A stretch of 64,000 nt of DNA, taken from NCBI GenBank assembly GCA_944474755.1, contig OX104115.1, positions 53,448,648 to 53,512,647 on the forward strand. Reading direction: 5' to 3'. Origin of the DNA: Limnoperna fortunei. Taxonomy: Eukaryota; Mollusca; Bivalvia; Mytilida; Modiolidae. A model generated the notes under the pieces. That model was given only the letters and a program-made list of their open reading frames with translations, was not told the origin of the DNA and ran no database searches. Position numbers and translations under genes: made by a program. Shown here piece after piece: positions 28,401 to 39,634 of this stretch. Each line of letters opens with the position of its first letter. Position 1 is the first letter of the stretch.

Positions 28401-31400
28401 CCTTAACGTTAGAACAGATATAGAGAGGATTTTTCCACCTAATATTATGACTTAAATTCGACAATACGTAAAAGCGCATGTCCCTGTCTTTGAGACATTT
28501 GTGTTGTGTAACGGCGGTAAAAATAATATTGTGCAGGCATTTTTGTCTTATTTCAACATTTATTATACTTCCAAGATGGGTTGAATGAGTTACAATAAAA
28601 GTCAAATGACTTTTTTCGTAAAACATTTGAAATATTAAGCATGACGCTGTCTTGAAACAGTCGCATTAAAAATGTTACCATATCACGAAATTATATTCTG
28701 ACTAGGCTCCAATTCTAACAGCACACAACTGCTACAGACATGTTGCCCTACTGCGCCAGCAGCAATAGTTAGCTCCACGGGAGAAATATATTTATTGTTT
28801 CAAACAGACCACAGTGTTGGGGATAAAGGATTTGAAATTGAATACTGGTCAAATGGCATCACAACGACTACGACAACGACAACTGTAGCCACTACAACAA
28901 CCACTTCTAGTACTACCACTAGCTCTACTCCTACAGCTACTACTGGTAAGTAAACTAAATAAGAGTGTTTTATGAACTTTAAAAATAAATGAGGAGGCTT
29001 TGGATGATATGTCAACTTTTAAAATTCAATTTGATAAATCCTCATGCTCAATGCATTTGACTCTTATATGCTTGAATAGTAGTTGTATTTCTCAAATGGT
29101 CCTACCGCATGTACGGTGTTTTCTCCATGTAATCAGGGTTTCACCTACAATAAAAACTGGACGCCATAAAATATGTGACAAATTACTGAAATTGGCGTTT
29201 AACACCATTTAAACAAACATACCAGCAATATTTCGCAAATGATCAGTTGCAATCGGGCAAGATAAAGTGGTTTTATATCCAATTTAATACAATCCAAATA
29301 AAGAACAATATTAAAAAAATATTTAGAATTAGAAGCTGACTCTTTTATAAAATCTGTTGAAATAAATGTATATGTATTTACTTGTAAAAATAAGCATTGG
29401 TTTGATTACTAAATATAATTCCTCTTGTTTGTAATATTTCACTTACTAGACGACGCACGCAGCAGCGACGCTAAAACTGCCACTAGTAATATAGCCATGA
29501 CCAGTATCGGCGCCGACATTTCTACCAGTACTACAGCCACGAACAGTAACATTTCTTCCGGTATGTTATAATGCCATTGGCATGTATCATACCCAAATGC
29601 TGGTAGTGATTGTAGAGACGAATTTACTGCTTTTAGTAACGCTACGACCAAATGTTCTTGAAAGCATGTCGTCTTGTGTGCACAACCAATAATTACAAAA
29701 TAGCTAGATATATTAGAATCTTTTATTTCTGTAACAAAACAAATACATGTAGATTTTACTTGTATTTATGTTTCAAAACAGATAAATATTTTAAACCTTT
29801 TTGTCTGTTTGATATGCTAGTTGCCGTCTTTTCGATCAGAAGTTTTCAGAGCGGAGCGGATTTAAATATTAAAATCTACATATCATTTAGACCTTTAAAT
29901 AAATTTAATCGTCCATAAATATTGGCCTGCTACGCTTTTTAATCTATCTTCACACTAAATCTCATCTTAAAAAGAATGATAAATGCAAATGAAAATTGGG
30001 AGACAATACTTTCTTGTAAACGTGAAGTGTTGTGCATTCATATGTTTATATAGAATACATACTTATTAAAATATTTTAATTTAAAAGACACATTGTATAT
30101 ACATTTAACATTGCACAATTTACTTCGTCTAATTTTCATTTTTATTTTCTTCACATTCTCGTTTACCTTTTATGAACCATAACCTGTACACTTAATTTTA
30201 ACTAAAGAAACAAATTTCGAGCTATATTTGATCAAACCAAAATGCACTTCCATGCACTTCACTAAATATAAACTACCATTCAAAGGGTATAAATACGCCT
30301 TGCTTTCGCAAAATATTTTTACAAATATGTGATACCTTTAATAAACCAGAGGGGTTCGGGGCTTATCATGTTTAGTTTGCGACCAGTCTTTTTAATGTAT
30401 TTAGCTATTTGTTAGCAGGTTACATTAAGTATGCAAGAAAATATGACGTACCTCATACAATAATAAGGGAAGTAACTTCCACTTTTTTTGTTCAATTAAA
30501 AATAGAAAACGAAAAATAATTAAACTTGACTTCGGATCACTAAAATAAGAAATTATGATTAAAACGTTGCACAAGTTCCAGCCGATTGATGCCTGTGGCT
30601 TTTATTTACATTGTAACCAGCTGCTTCTTTGTATTAATAATAACTATTCCTTTAGTATAGTCATCAACATGTTAAGAATCTGTGTTTTGCTTTCGTATAT
30701 TGAAAATAATAGTGTGAGCACACATGACATTAGCATGCGCATGAAATCATTTTAGGCAGACGAAATTTTCCCGACCAAGATTTTCGGTAGTTCTAGTAAA
30801 GACCAAACAGCTTTGATCAATGATAGCTTTTATAATACAACTTTATGCAACACTATTAACAACAATATTTTCCACATGTTTTGAATAAGGATTCGGGAAC
30901 TTTATGAACAATAATAGCTATAGTTATGTGCTTTTCTTTGAAGCAAACTATTTTACGAATTAAGTTTTAATCTAATATTGTGTTTATTCATTTCCACAAC
31001 ATGTCTGTATTTTTCAGTCCCATTACTTTCTTGGTTTTGTTCTAATGTTTGCTTGTCTGTTATTTATGATCCAACATCTTAATATACACCTATTCTTCAA
31101 ACACTCGAAGGATGCGGTGATATTCATAATGCCATGCTAACGTCATTTTGCTTTGAATTTACGCAGAAATTCGCAATAGCAGCAGCGCAGGCGCTAACAC
31201 AGGCACTACAAGCTATGCTCATTTACAAAGCACTGATCCATCAACTTACTATAATACAAATACATCTACTCATAGCATTGATGTTGCAGACAAAAGAGAA
31301 GGTAACAATGATCTTAATATTTTTTTTCTTAAATATGCTCTGTATCAGTACTTATGTGTTTTATATATTTGTGTGTTATTTATAGAAATAATTTATACTT

Positions 31401-33361
31401 TTATTGTGTATAGTAAGCAACAAGGAAAATAGTAGATTCGACCAGTTTTTAACAATATTTACCATCCAACAGACTTCCATCTTGTTATTATACCCCGCGC
31501 TTGAAAAAAGCGGGGGGTATATAGTGTTCATTGTGTCCGTCCGTCCGTCCGTCTGTCCGTCCGTTCGTCTGTCCGTCCGTTACACTTTCTCTTATGTGCA
31601 ACTCCTCCTACACCACTGAATGGAATTTGATGAAACTTACAAAGAATCTTTGTCACATAGTGCCAGGAGATTTTTAACATTTTGATCGGAATGATATTTG
31701 GGGTTTCCCATAGAAACACATGGACTTTGTCATTGACCTAAGGGGCTCCCTATCTCTTATGTGCAACTCCTCCTACACCACTGAATGGAATTTAATGAAA
31801 CTTGAAGAGAATCCTTGCCACATAGTGCCATTGTGCAGGAAGTATTAAACATTTTGATCGGAATGATATTTGGGGTTTCCCATAGAAAAACATGGACATT
31901 GTCATTGACCTAAGGGGGTCCTCATCTCTTATGTGCAACTCCTCCTACACCACTGAATGGAAATTGTTGAAACTTACACAGAATCCTTGTCACATAGTGC
32001 CATTGTGCAGGAGATATTTATTATTTTGATCGGAATGATATTTTGGGTTTCCCATAGACAAACATAGACTGTCATTGACATAAGGGGATACCCATTTCTT
32101 ATGTGCGACTCCTCCAACACCACTAAATGGAATTTGATGAAACTTACACGGAATGTTGTCACATATTCCCATTGTGCACTAGATATTAAACATTTGGATT
32201 GGAATGATATATGGGGTTTCCCATAGAAAAACATGGACTTTGTCATGGACATAAGGGATACCCATCTCTTATGTGCAACTCATTCCTACACCACTGAATG
32301 GAATTTGTTGAAACTTACACAAAATCCATGTCACATGGTGTTATTGTGCAGGAGATATTTAACATTTTGATCGGAATGACATTTGGTGTTTCCCATAGAA
32401 AAACATGGACTGTCATTGACATAAGGGGATACCCATTTCTTATGTGCAACTCCTCCTACACCACTGAATGGAATTTGATGAAACTTACACAGAATCCATG
32501 TCACATAGTGCCATTGTGTAGGTGATATTTAACATTTTGAGATCGGAATGATATTTGGGGTTTCCCATAGAAAAGCATGGACTTTGTCATGGAAATAAGG
32601 GGATACCCATCTTTTATTGGCAACTCCTCCTACATCTCTGAATGGAATTTGTTGAAACTTACACAGAATCTTGGTCACATATTGCCATTGTGCACTGGAT
32701 ATTAAACATTTTGATCAGAATATTATTGGAGGTTTCCCATAGAAAAACATGGACTTTGTCATTGACATAAGGGATGCCATTCTTTGGGGGATTGGGGAAG
32801 GTTACGTGTTTTATCTGCAACTTCGCCTTCATGTTTAACTAGATAAAGTTTCAATTTCATAATGAAGAACACCTGAATTTTCAAAGTAATTGTGAAGCGG
32901 GGGGTATCAATGGTGAGCATTGCTCACAGGTGTTTTTACTCTAGTTTATTTCTGTATTTACAATGTTATATTTACAAAAACCTAAACTTCAAACAATAAA
33001 AGCTTCAAGTCTAGTCATTTGAGTTTTTTTTCCAGATAACACGCTTTACATAATTATTGCCTGTGTCGTTACCTTGGTTTTGGTAGTAATTGTGGTCATC
33101 TTAATAGTTGTGGTATGTCTGAAGAAGAACACCAGGGCGAATCCCATGCCTAAATCATTCCTTGTCGAAGAGGAACCAAAGAAAACAAATATAACGAAGA
33201 CTAAATTGTCTCTTCCAGTCCCGACTACACCACCATTGACCACCGTGTTACCGCAGACAAACTTATTTGACCTTGAACTTCCGAACATTGAAAAAGGAAG
33301 AGGCCATCAACTGCCCCCTATTTTTACAACAACGGCAATTCATACTTTAAATCCAAATTAG
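10466..33361 (+). CDS. Gene A: CUB-domain type I membrane protein, 7 exons
   Basis: Exons 10466..10508, 26617..26713, 27056..27183, 28706..28945, 29450..29560, 31167..31301 and 33036..33361 join without a stop to 359 residues; every border is GT/AG and the phases agree (1, 2, then 1 throughout). Residues 1-15 are a hydrophobic signal peptide (MKDFLLFSILL). A CUB domain spans about 17-137, with the family signatures CTYDYLNVYDG and GFEIEYW. Residues 141-252 are a Thr/Ser-rich, probably O-glycosylated stalk, 256-280 a Val/Ile-rich transmembrane helix followed by KKN, and 281-359 a cytoplasmic tail with a Pro-rich patch (VPTTPPL). CUB domains bind protein or carbohydrate ligands outside the cell; an adhesion or recognition receptor is likely but the ligand is unknown. 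Exon 1 lies 16 kb upstream; homology of its promoter to gene B supports the choice. An AATAAA lies at 33429..33434. Confidence 0.85.
10738..11025 (-). mobile_element. tRNA-derived SINE, old copy
   Basis: Starts with the complement of a (CAAA)n tail (GTTTGTTTGTTTG), then GGTTTAACGCCGCTTTCAGC. Body and tRNA head are heavily substituted. Confidence 0.75.
12519..12740 (+). mobile_element. tRNA-derived SINE, internally deleted
   Basis: Starts GGGCCTCTATGGCTCAAGAC (box A changed), has a shortened box-B region, the body with ACTCCGGCTTCC, and the end GCGTTAAACAACACAAACAA. Confidence 0.8.
13715..13805 (+). mobile_element. Possible SINE head relic
   Basis: Weak match to the tRNA-like head: GTAATCTACTAGCATG, then GAGTGCGACCCTTACTGCGG and TGTGTGCT. 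Body and tail are absent. Confidence 0.4.
14258..14345. repeat. 44-bp tandem duplication
   Basis: Two adjacent units share TTTTAATATT, TTTGTGTAAATGT and AGATTTAATGC with few differences. Confidence 0.75.
18440..18505 (+). mobile_element. SINE head fragment
   Basis: Retains a GCTGAGGTTATATGTTCGAG segment equivalent to the SINE box-B region, then TCTTAATTG. Too short to place the borders. Confidence 0.45.
19645..19915 (-). mobile_element. tRNA-derived SINE, young full-length copy
   Basis: One of the best preserved copies, close to the copy at 109..367. An exact 11-bp duplication GTCAACTTTTG flanks it (19634..19644 and 19916..19926). Confidence 0.93.
21266..21420 (-). mobile_element. SINE, head missing
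   Basis: Has the tail side (GCCACTTTCAGCAATC) and body (GGAGTACCCGTAGAAAAG), then loses similarity before the tRNA-like head. Confidence 0.75.
21766..22017 (-). mobile_element. tRNA-derived SINE, diverged
   Basis: Complete from the tail end to CCACTCGGCCACAGGGGCC, with many substitutions in the body. Confidence 0.8.
23155..23245 (-). mobile_element. SINE body relic
   Basis: Contains TCAGTAATTTTTCAGATATA and TTGGCGTCTAC followed by ACCGGGTACTG, matching part of the SINE body. Confidence 0.5.
23640..23685 (+). mobile_element. SINE tail relic
   Basis: TGCGTAAAACCTCAATCAAA followed by CAAACAAA resembles the SINE end and tail. Confidence 0.4.
27650..28310. mobile_element. Long inverted repeat with hammerhead-like ends (Penelope-like terminal repeats?)
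   Basis: Two arms of about 300 bp face each other around a centre near 28027; the inner arms (27968..28020 and 28034..28090) are nearly perfect complements. Each outer end carries GTCGAAACGTCGGC, on the minus strand at 27690..27704 and on the plus strand at 28265..28279. Just 5' of GAAAC each has a short stem (GACG/CGTC and GACA/TGTC). This resembles the hammerhead motifs reported in the terminal repeats of Penelope-like retroelements. No reverse transcriptase is present. A run of 13 G at 27842..27854 marks an extra segment in the left arm. It lies in intron 3 of gene A. Confidence 0.65.
29125..29218 (+). mobile_element. SINE 3' half
   Basis: Contains AATAAAAACTGGACGCCATA and TTGGCGTTTAACACCATTT followed by AAACAAAC. 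The head is absent. Confidence 0.75.
31488..32935. repeat. 171-bp tandem repeat element with GC-rich hairpin ends
   Basis: Seven units of about 165-175 bp, each starting near CTTATGTGCAACTCCTCCTA and containing TTGATCGGAATGATATTTGG and CCCATAGAAA. On the left it is preceded by a hairpin (ATACCCCGCGCTT / AAGCGGGGGGTAT, 31494..31522) and a CCGT/CTGT-rich run at 31539..31580. On the right it ends with a second AAGCGGGGGGTAT at 32895..32907. This looks like a non-autonomous element whose inside has expanded; class unknown. It lies in intron 6 of gene A. Confidence 0.8.
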
Positions 33362-33428
33362 TGCAGAACTTAACAAATCTCTATAGATGATGTTTTACTT
33401 CCAGCTGCTTAATACTTTGGTTGTTTTA

Positions 33429-33434
33429 AATAAA
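33429..33434 (+). terminator. Candidate poly(A) signal of gene A
   Basis: AATAAA 68 bases after the stop; another AATAAA follows at 33457..33462. Confidence 0.5.
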
Positions 33435-34124
33435 ACAAAGCAATTTAACTGTGAAATAAATTTGTACGTATGCAAAAAACTATTGTATCTGTTAGTCCAA
33501 TTTGTAAATGTCATACTGCTGTTACAACCACGGATTAATTTATCTGTTTTTTTTAAACGGTTATCTAAAGATTGTTGTTCATATGAAGTTTACTTTATTA
33601 TTTCCTTTATGTTAGTACATTATGTCATTTTATATTTGTAAAATTGTTCTGAGTACGAATTGTATTTACTGGTAATATGACTATTTAAATGTAATACAAA
33701 GAAATATCTCCCTTGCAATGACCTGTATTGTGTATAAATGAAGAAGTTATATGTAATAGTTATACTCCAAAGGGCAAAACAGAGTTTTGTATTATGTCAA
33801 TTAATCTTCGTCCATAATAACTTTTTTATCCCTGTAAAGTTAATTATTGCTACAAGTTTGTGATTCAGGAAAGATAATCAAAAGTTAACCTTTAGGTCGG
33901 CGGATGTGCAAATAAATTAGGGATGCATAGAAGTAATCTAGATCGTAGACAAATCATAAGCCACGTAGTAAAATAAATTTAGTCAAACCTTTTGAAGACT
34001 CATTATTCCTTGATCAGGCAGTGAGTGCAAGACAATAAGATCCTCTTCTGTGGTAAAATATAAATTTATGTAGCAGATTCAGTGAAGTTTTAGTTACACG
34101 TTTTATAGTACATTATATTATATG

Positions 34125-34312
34125 ATTGCGGGTTCGAGTATCATATTATAAAGAGTATGATTAGCTTTAACCTTAATGACAATTATTGCCAGTTTTCTCG
34201 ACGAAGGCCAATGAATTTTAAACTGGATTCTATGGCTTAATTTCGAAAGATACTTTTAATAGATGATATAGCTGAAAATGGTTGAAATGGCGTTAAAACC
34301 CATTTACACTTT
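34125..34312 (+). mobile_element. SINE, rearranged copy
   Basis: Box-B-like GATTGCGGGTTCGAGTATC, then a divergent body and a terminal AATGGCGTTAAAACCCATTT. The body carries an extra insertion. Confidence 0.7.
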
Positions 34313-35000
34313 ATTAGTTCTAATACGTGTATTACTGCATTGTAAGATTTTAATAACATAAATGTAACATATAATAGAAAAGCGTAAGGGGTAACAAAGG
34401 ATTGTAGATTTCCACCTTAAAGGCTAAATAAGAAATTTATATCATTTAAAAGTTGTAATTTATCAATCCAAGACATCGTTTTTCTTTTAAAAAAAAAATT
34501 AAAAATATTATTTAAGGCAAAAATAAGCAGCAACGTAACTGTTACCCTTAAATGTGGTACGGTTCATCAGTTTGTCCTATTTTTCCATTATAGAAAATAA
34601 TGACAAATTGACAATCAGATTCTGTTTTTCTGGAGTTCTATTACACAAAGTCATTAATAGAACAACGAACGAAAAAGGTAAAACGTCTATTTTTGTTAAA
34701 ATTTAATTAATATATAGGTTTTGGTAGTTCTCTGTGATAAATGTTTATAATAAAAACAGGCCATTACAACTGTTTTAATAATATGTTATTAAAATATATT
34801 TGTGTATATAAAGCTTATTAGTCTTAGTCTGTAGCTGAATGATATATTTTTAAAGGGCTCATGGGATTTTTGTTTTCTATGCTGGAACTTTAAATATAAA
34901 TTGTGTCATAATTTCACGTATAGTTAAATGTAAGTTATTTGTATAAGGATTAAATATTTTATATGTTGTGTATATTTAAATTCACTTAATTTTAAGCTTA

Positions 35001-35263
35001 TCTCTGTGACTACTCTCCGATGAGGAAGCAGCCTGGGTACACAGATAATTTACCTGTCAAGAATAATAGCATGCAATTATGTTAGTAATTTTTCCATGTA
35101 AAAATGTTATCAAGAACGGGTCTTTTAAATGTTAAATAGAGGGATAAGATATGGCTAAATATTGTATAGGTAGTGTTTGTTTAAATTCAACTATTTTAAG
35201 TCTTTCTCTGTGACTACTTTCCGATGCGGAAGCAACCTGAGTACACAAATAACCCACCTGCCA
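35001..35263. repeat. Direct duplication of a 59-bp block, 204 bp apart
   Basis: TCTCTGTGACTACTCTCCGA at 35001 recurs as TCTCTGTGACTACTTTCCGA at 35205, with similarity continuing through GGAAGCA, GTACACA and ACCTG. The sequence between the copies shows no similarity. Confidence 0.75.
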
Positions 35264-37469
35264 TGTGGTCGTCTTTTTTGTTCTGTGAAGCAAGTAACAA
35301 ATTTATTTAATATTTTTTGTTTGCAATTTACGTATAGTATTGTGGATTATTTAATTCTTTTTCTGCAACTTCACATACCTCTGATATTGTATATACCTCA
35401 TCGTTCGTTTCATTCTGTTGATATTTCTTCTATATTGTATTGCCTAAGAATTTTTCCGATCTTGAAAAGTTATATTTTTGTACACATTTAACTTGTTTGA
35501 ACAGTATTAAGATTTTGCAGTGTTAAATTCGATATTTTCAATTAAAAATTACAATGTTGATATTTTTGCCTTTGGTTTATCGACGATAATTCAGAATTTT
35601 ACCAAAAACTAAACGAAGCTCACATCTATCAAAATTAACAATTCCCTTAACTTTCAAGAAAATGCACCAAACAGCCAATCAGTTGATGCCGTAGTCAAAA
35701 GTCACTTATGAGTAGCGGCCTATTTGGAAAGTTGTTTCGTTGATCATTTACCACTGATCACTGGTGTGTCCGGTCAACAATCGCGTTTCTTTGAGACTGA
35801 CTACTTGCAAATGCAAACTTCTACATTAATTAGCAGGTAAAACCAGTCATTTCCATACAGAAAGGCAAGTGTTCATTGTGCCCTGCGATTTCCACTTCCA
35901 ATAAAGACAAGACGTAATGATGTAGATAAAAAAATCTTTACAGAGAAACTTACCATGCAAATTAGTAAAGGTTCATTTCACTTACGTAAGTAACGGTGTT
36001 GTATCATATAAACTGCTAAATAATTTTCCAGGATATACAGAGACTGTTGAAATGCGTAAGCTGCAATATAAATATAATATGCAATAAAATGACGGTATGC
36101 AATATTCTGCAAATATACAATGTACAATTATTTAAACGTTCAGTAAAACAAGTCAACATAATCACCGACCCTTCGTGTCATTGTGGGGCCCCAGTAGAAA
36201 TGCCTTACATTATTTCTTCCAATGCCATCATTACGAAAACCAAAGACAAATATTAATGCAGAACCTTCAATGGGTTCAAAATAGATGACTGTATTAAGTG
36301 GTTAGGAAGAGTTATTTTTTCATCACAATGAAAAAAGACGTATTTGGAACGTGTTTTTATTTATTAAAGGGTCAAAAAGATTCTTGATAGTATAATTCAC
36401 AAACACACGCCAATATGTTTCGTTACTTATAATTTATATCTTTTCAAAATGTATATACTGATACTTTTTAGCATACTCAACATATATATTATTATTTTTT
36501 TAAATTTACGTTTGTGGGGGGAAATTTTCATAAGTTTTTTAACTTGTGTCTTATCTTTTGCAAATAAAGTATGTGTAATCAAAACAGAAGTAGGTTAGAA
36601 CCGGTTTATGGATGAGCGTATATTAATATTTAAACAGCAGAGACATTACAAAACGTCACACATAAACAAAAAAAAGCAAAACACAAAAACAAGTCTTACA
36701 CAATATAGAACCAAAACAAACGACCCGTTTTACCAAACATTTTCTCGACGCGTAAAAAAAAACAGGTGTCATTCAGGTGTTCCGGATGTGTCGGCAACTC
36801 CTGCTCCGCGCGTGGCACCCGTCATATTACTGAAGTTGCTATCAGGTATAATTAGTCATATCCAAGAATATGTCATAATTCAGAAAGACAAAGGAAAAAT
36901 GGTTAAAAGTGTAACAAATCAATGTTTATTTGTAACACAGATATTCCGTTAAGATCATCTAAGTCATGATGACGACCGGAAAAATTTCTACGTGATGACT
37001 TCCATCTTTCCCCCGTGAACCCATGGTTAGGTAGCTTTATTGTCAGCAGACGTCTTCCATCATGGAAATCAGGATTTGAAATACAAATTCTTTAGCACCT
37101 GACCAACTGGGTTATTTATACTCCAAAACATTTTATATTGAATGATTTATCGAATGTTTTTTTTTCACTTCGATCTAGCATTATTTCAGCAATATTTAGA
37201 ACAGGATCACGTTTACAAACAATAAATAACGACAAAAAGGAATGGAAGATGGATTAACGGAACAAAATTTTGACGGTCACTGGAAATTTAAGCATATATA
37301 AAGTATTAGGAAGCGTAGAACAATGATGCAGCTTTTGGCGCTTCAACTAATGCGCTTTTGTTAATATAAAAGGGCTAGTTAACTTCAAAGTAAAATCAAT
37401 AAGAATTGTCAGTTCACTTTTAAGGCTAATAATTGTTGGTATCTTAAAAGTTTTAAGCAATATATTCCT

Positions 37470-37937
37470 ATGGAATCAATTAAGGTAGTTAATCGATCAT
37501 TTTTTGTTTACTATCGCGCTGAGACTGTGCGTTCGAGTCTGACTTCAAACAAAGTGTGCTTGACTCCTATTCTACTGACTAGGATTGTTTGTTTTTGTTT
37601 GTTTGATGGTGTTTAACGCAACTTTCAGCAATTTTTCAGCTATATTGTGGCGTCCAGTTTTTATTGGGGGAATAAGCCGGAGTACCCAGAGAAAACCCCC
37701 GACCTGCGGCAGGAAAACTGACAATCCTTGTCAATTAAGATTGGAGTCGAGTACATCCTGCCTGCAGTGAGCATCGAACCCGCAATCTCAGTGTTAACAG
37801 ACCACGTGATCAATAGTAGACGAAATACCTTGACCACTCGGCCACCGCGGCCCCTGACTAGGAGTGTCAGATTATCTGTCGAATGCAAGGGATTTATACC
37901 AGTTACTTGGGCTTTCTTCCGAATAAAAACTGGACCC
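37470..37937 (+). mobile_element. Older SINE, split by a younger SINE
   Basis: Left part at 37470..37584 has the degraded tRNA head (GTGCGTTCGAGTCTGAC) and GTGTGCTTGACTCC. The right part at 37864..37937 resumes with the body, ending AATAAAAACTGGACCC. The gap is exactly the minus-strand SINE at 37585..37853. Confidence 0.85.
37585..37853 (-). mobile_element. Younger SINE nested in an older one
   Basis: Full-length minus-strand copy flanked by the exact 10-bp duplication CTGACTAGGA (37575..37584 and 37854..37863), which is part of the older SINE. Confidence 0.93.
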
Positions 37938-38449
37938 AAACTTTTCTTTCTTTCATCAGTTCTTAAAGATAAGTACAAGTAAACACCTTTTGCAAAAGGA
38001 TGGATATCAACCTTTTATAAATGAATTAGATATTTCTCGAGTTAACTTGGCAATTATGCGAACACTTCCACTGCGCTATAAAAAGAGATTCTTGAAAATC
38101 ATAAATCGGTGATGGCATGATTTGGTCTCCAGGTCAAAGTCGAAGATTGTGATCTTTCCTTCTTGTATTAGGTACCACAACTCCACAAAAACCCATACAA
38201 ACAGCGTTTCATAGCTGGATCTTCTGCTAGTGCACTACTAAACCTGTATTGTGCTACTGACCACTATTTAAACAGCAATAAAAACGAGGCGTACATTTAT
38301 TAAGGCAGGCGTATGCAGGCGTATTTAAGTAGTACCGTTAATACAAAAATCTGATATTCGCTCGACTATGATATTTTGTGTGGTTTTGGTCTGTTCCATC
38401 TCGAATGTTTTATATATACTTAAGACTCCAAGAGGAAAAAACATAGTTC

Positions 38450-39093
38450 AAAATCGTTTTTCAAACATACCATCAAGACAGATTTAAAGAATATTTACAT
38501 TGACACCTGGTACAATCACAGAGATAAATTAATAAATGAAGATGGTAAATTGAGAACTTATATTAAGATTAAAACAAATTTTGCATAAGAAAAATATCTT
38601 GATCTAGTTACTGAACTAAAACTCAGAAGGTGTATTACTTAATTTAAAATTAGCTGCCATACATTAAAAATAGAATTGGGTATAGATCATACTTAACCCA
38701 AAACACTTACTGACGAACGAATTTGTGATCACTGTAATAACTCAGAAGTTGATGATGAAGCCCATTTTTTTAACAACTGTACAAAATTCTCAGATACTAG
38801 AAAAACCCTGTTTGATATCATAAAAAAATCAAATAGGAATTTCTCCATTCCACAAATTACTTTGGACATTTAACTGGGAAACCATTTAACCATTTTAAAC
38901 TCCCTTTGTAAATTCCTCTTGGAGTCTAAGTTAATATAGATCTTATTAGTACTTATATACTTGATATATAAATTGTATTATCAATGTTAATTTCTTTATT
39001 TATAACTCGTATAATTCTTCTGAATCATTATTGTTTGTCATGTTTGTGTTGTCACTGCCCCATGCGTCAATAAACATGTATTCTTGTATTCTT
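38450..39093 (+). pseudogene. LINE 3' end, decayed reverse-transcriptase C-terminus
   Basis: Conceptual translation around 38560..38935 gives a typical retroelement C-terminal zinc knuckle region: ERICDHCNNSEVDDEAHFF then NNCTKFSDTRKTLF, that is Cys-X2-Cys...His...Cys, preceded by an ISCHTLKIELG segment. Several in-frame stops interrupt it, so it is dead. After the frame, a 3' UTR ends in AATAAACATG and two copies of TATTCTTG (39078..39093), a short tandem tail of the kind found in some non-LTR elements. The family is not certain. Confidence 0.75.
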
Positions 39094-39634
39094 GTTCCAT
39101 CAGCTGAGACGGCATTTATCGGAACTCGTATTTTCAGGAAATATGGAAGGTTCAATCAGGGACAGTCAAAATAACTATACTAATTTAGTATATATAGTCC
39201 ATGGTTCAATACATAATGGTCGCGCGATATCAAGATCTAGCAAAAACAAAATTTAATTTTATAAACTATATATCATTTTGAAGCTAAATGAATAATCTTT
39301 ATCAAACACTAAGACTTTTTTGACCGGGGTGAAGCATTTTGGAGATATCTGAGTTCTAATCTGAAAATTTGATATGTGCAAACTCGCAAAAAAACATTTC
39401 CGGTCAACTTTTAGGTACTTTATCAATAATTAATTGCATTAAATTATACATCTGCATAAAGATCGTTTAAATATCTTCCTGAGGCATTTTTAATTTTTAT
39501 TCTATGTTAACCCTTTAAAAAGTTATGAACAAAAATATAGGTGTTTTTATGTTTCCGGTTTTTCTATTTCCGCGTTTTAGCCCAACCCATAAACTTCTTC
39601 GTTCACCTCCCTTATCCGTACGATCTCCCTTGCG
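39094..39634. other. Upstream region of gene U
   Basis: AT-rich. The last 60 bases before the start codon are pyrimidine-rich (CACCTCCCTTATCC). No TATA box is obvious near the start. Confidence 0.5.

Larger units (their letters stand above)
33435..37469. other. Spacer between gene A and the SINE cluster
   Basis: AT-rich. It contains a SINE remnant (34125..34312) and a conserved direct duplication (35001..35059 and 35205..35263). Frames of 104 codons at 35177..35491 and 114 codons at 36608..36952 have no recognisable domain. Confidence 0.5.

Noticed and set aside
35177..35491. 104-codon frame downstream of gene A
   Set aside because: Begins inside the duplicated 59-bp block region and has no recognisable feature; likely chance.
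36608..36952. 114-codon frame
   Set aside because: Low-complexity Lys/Thr-rich start and no motif; no partner exon found.
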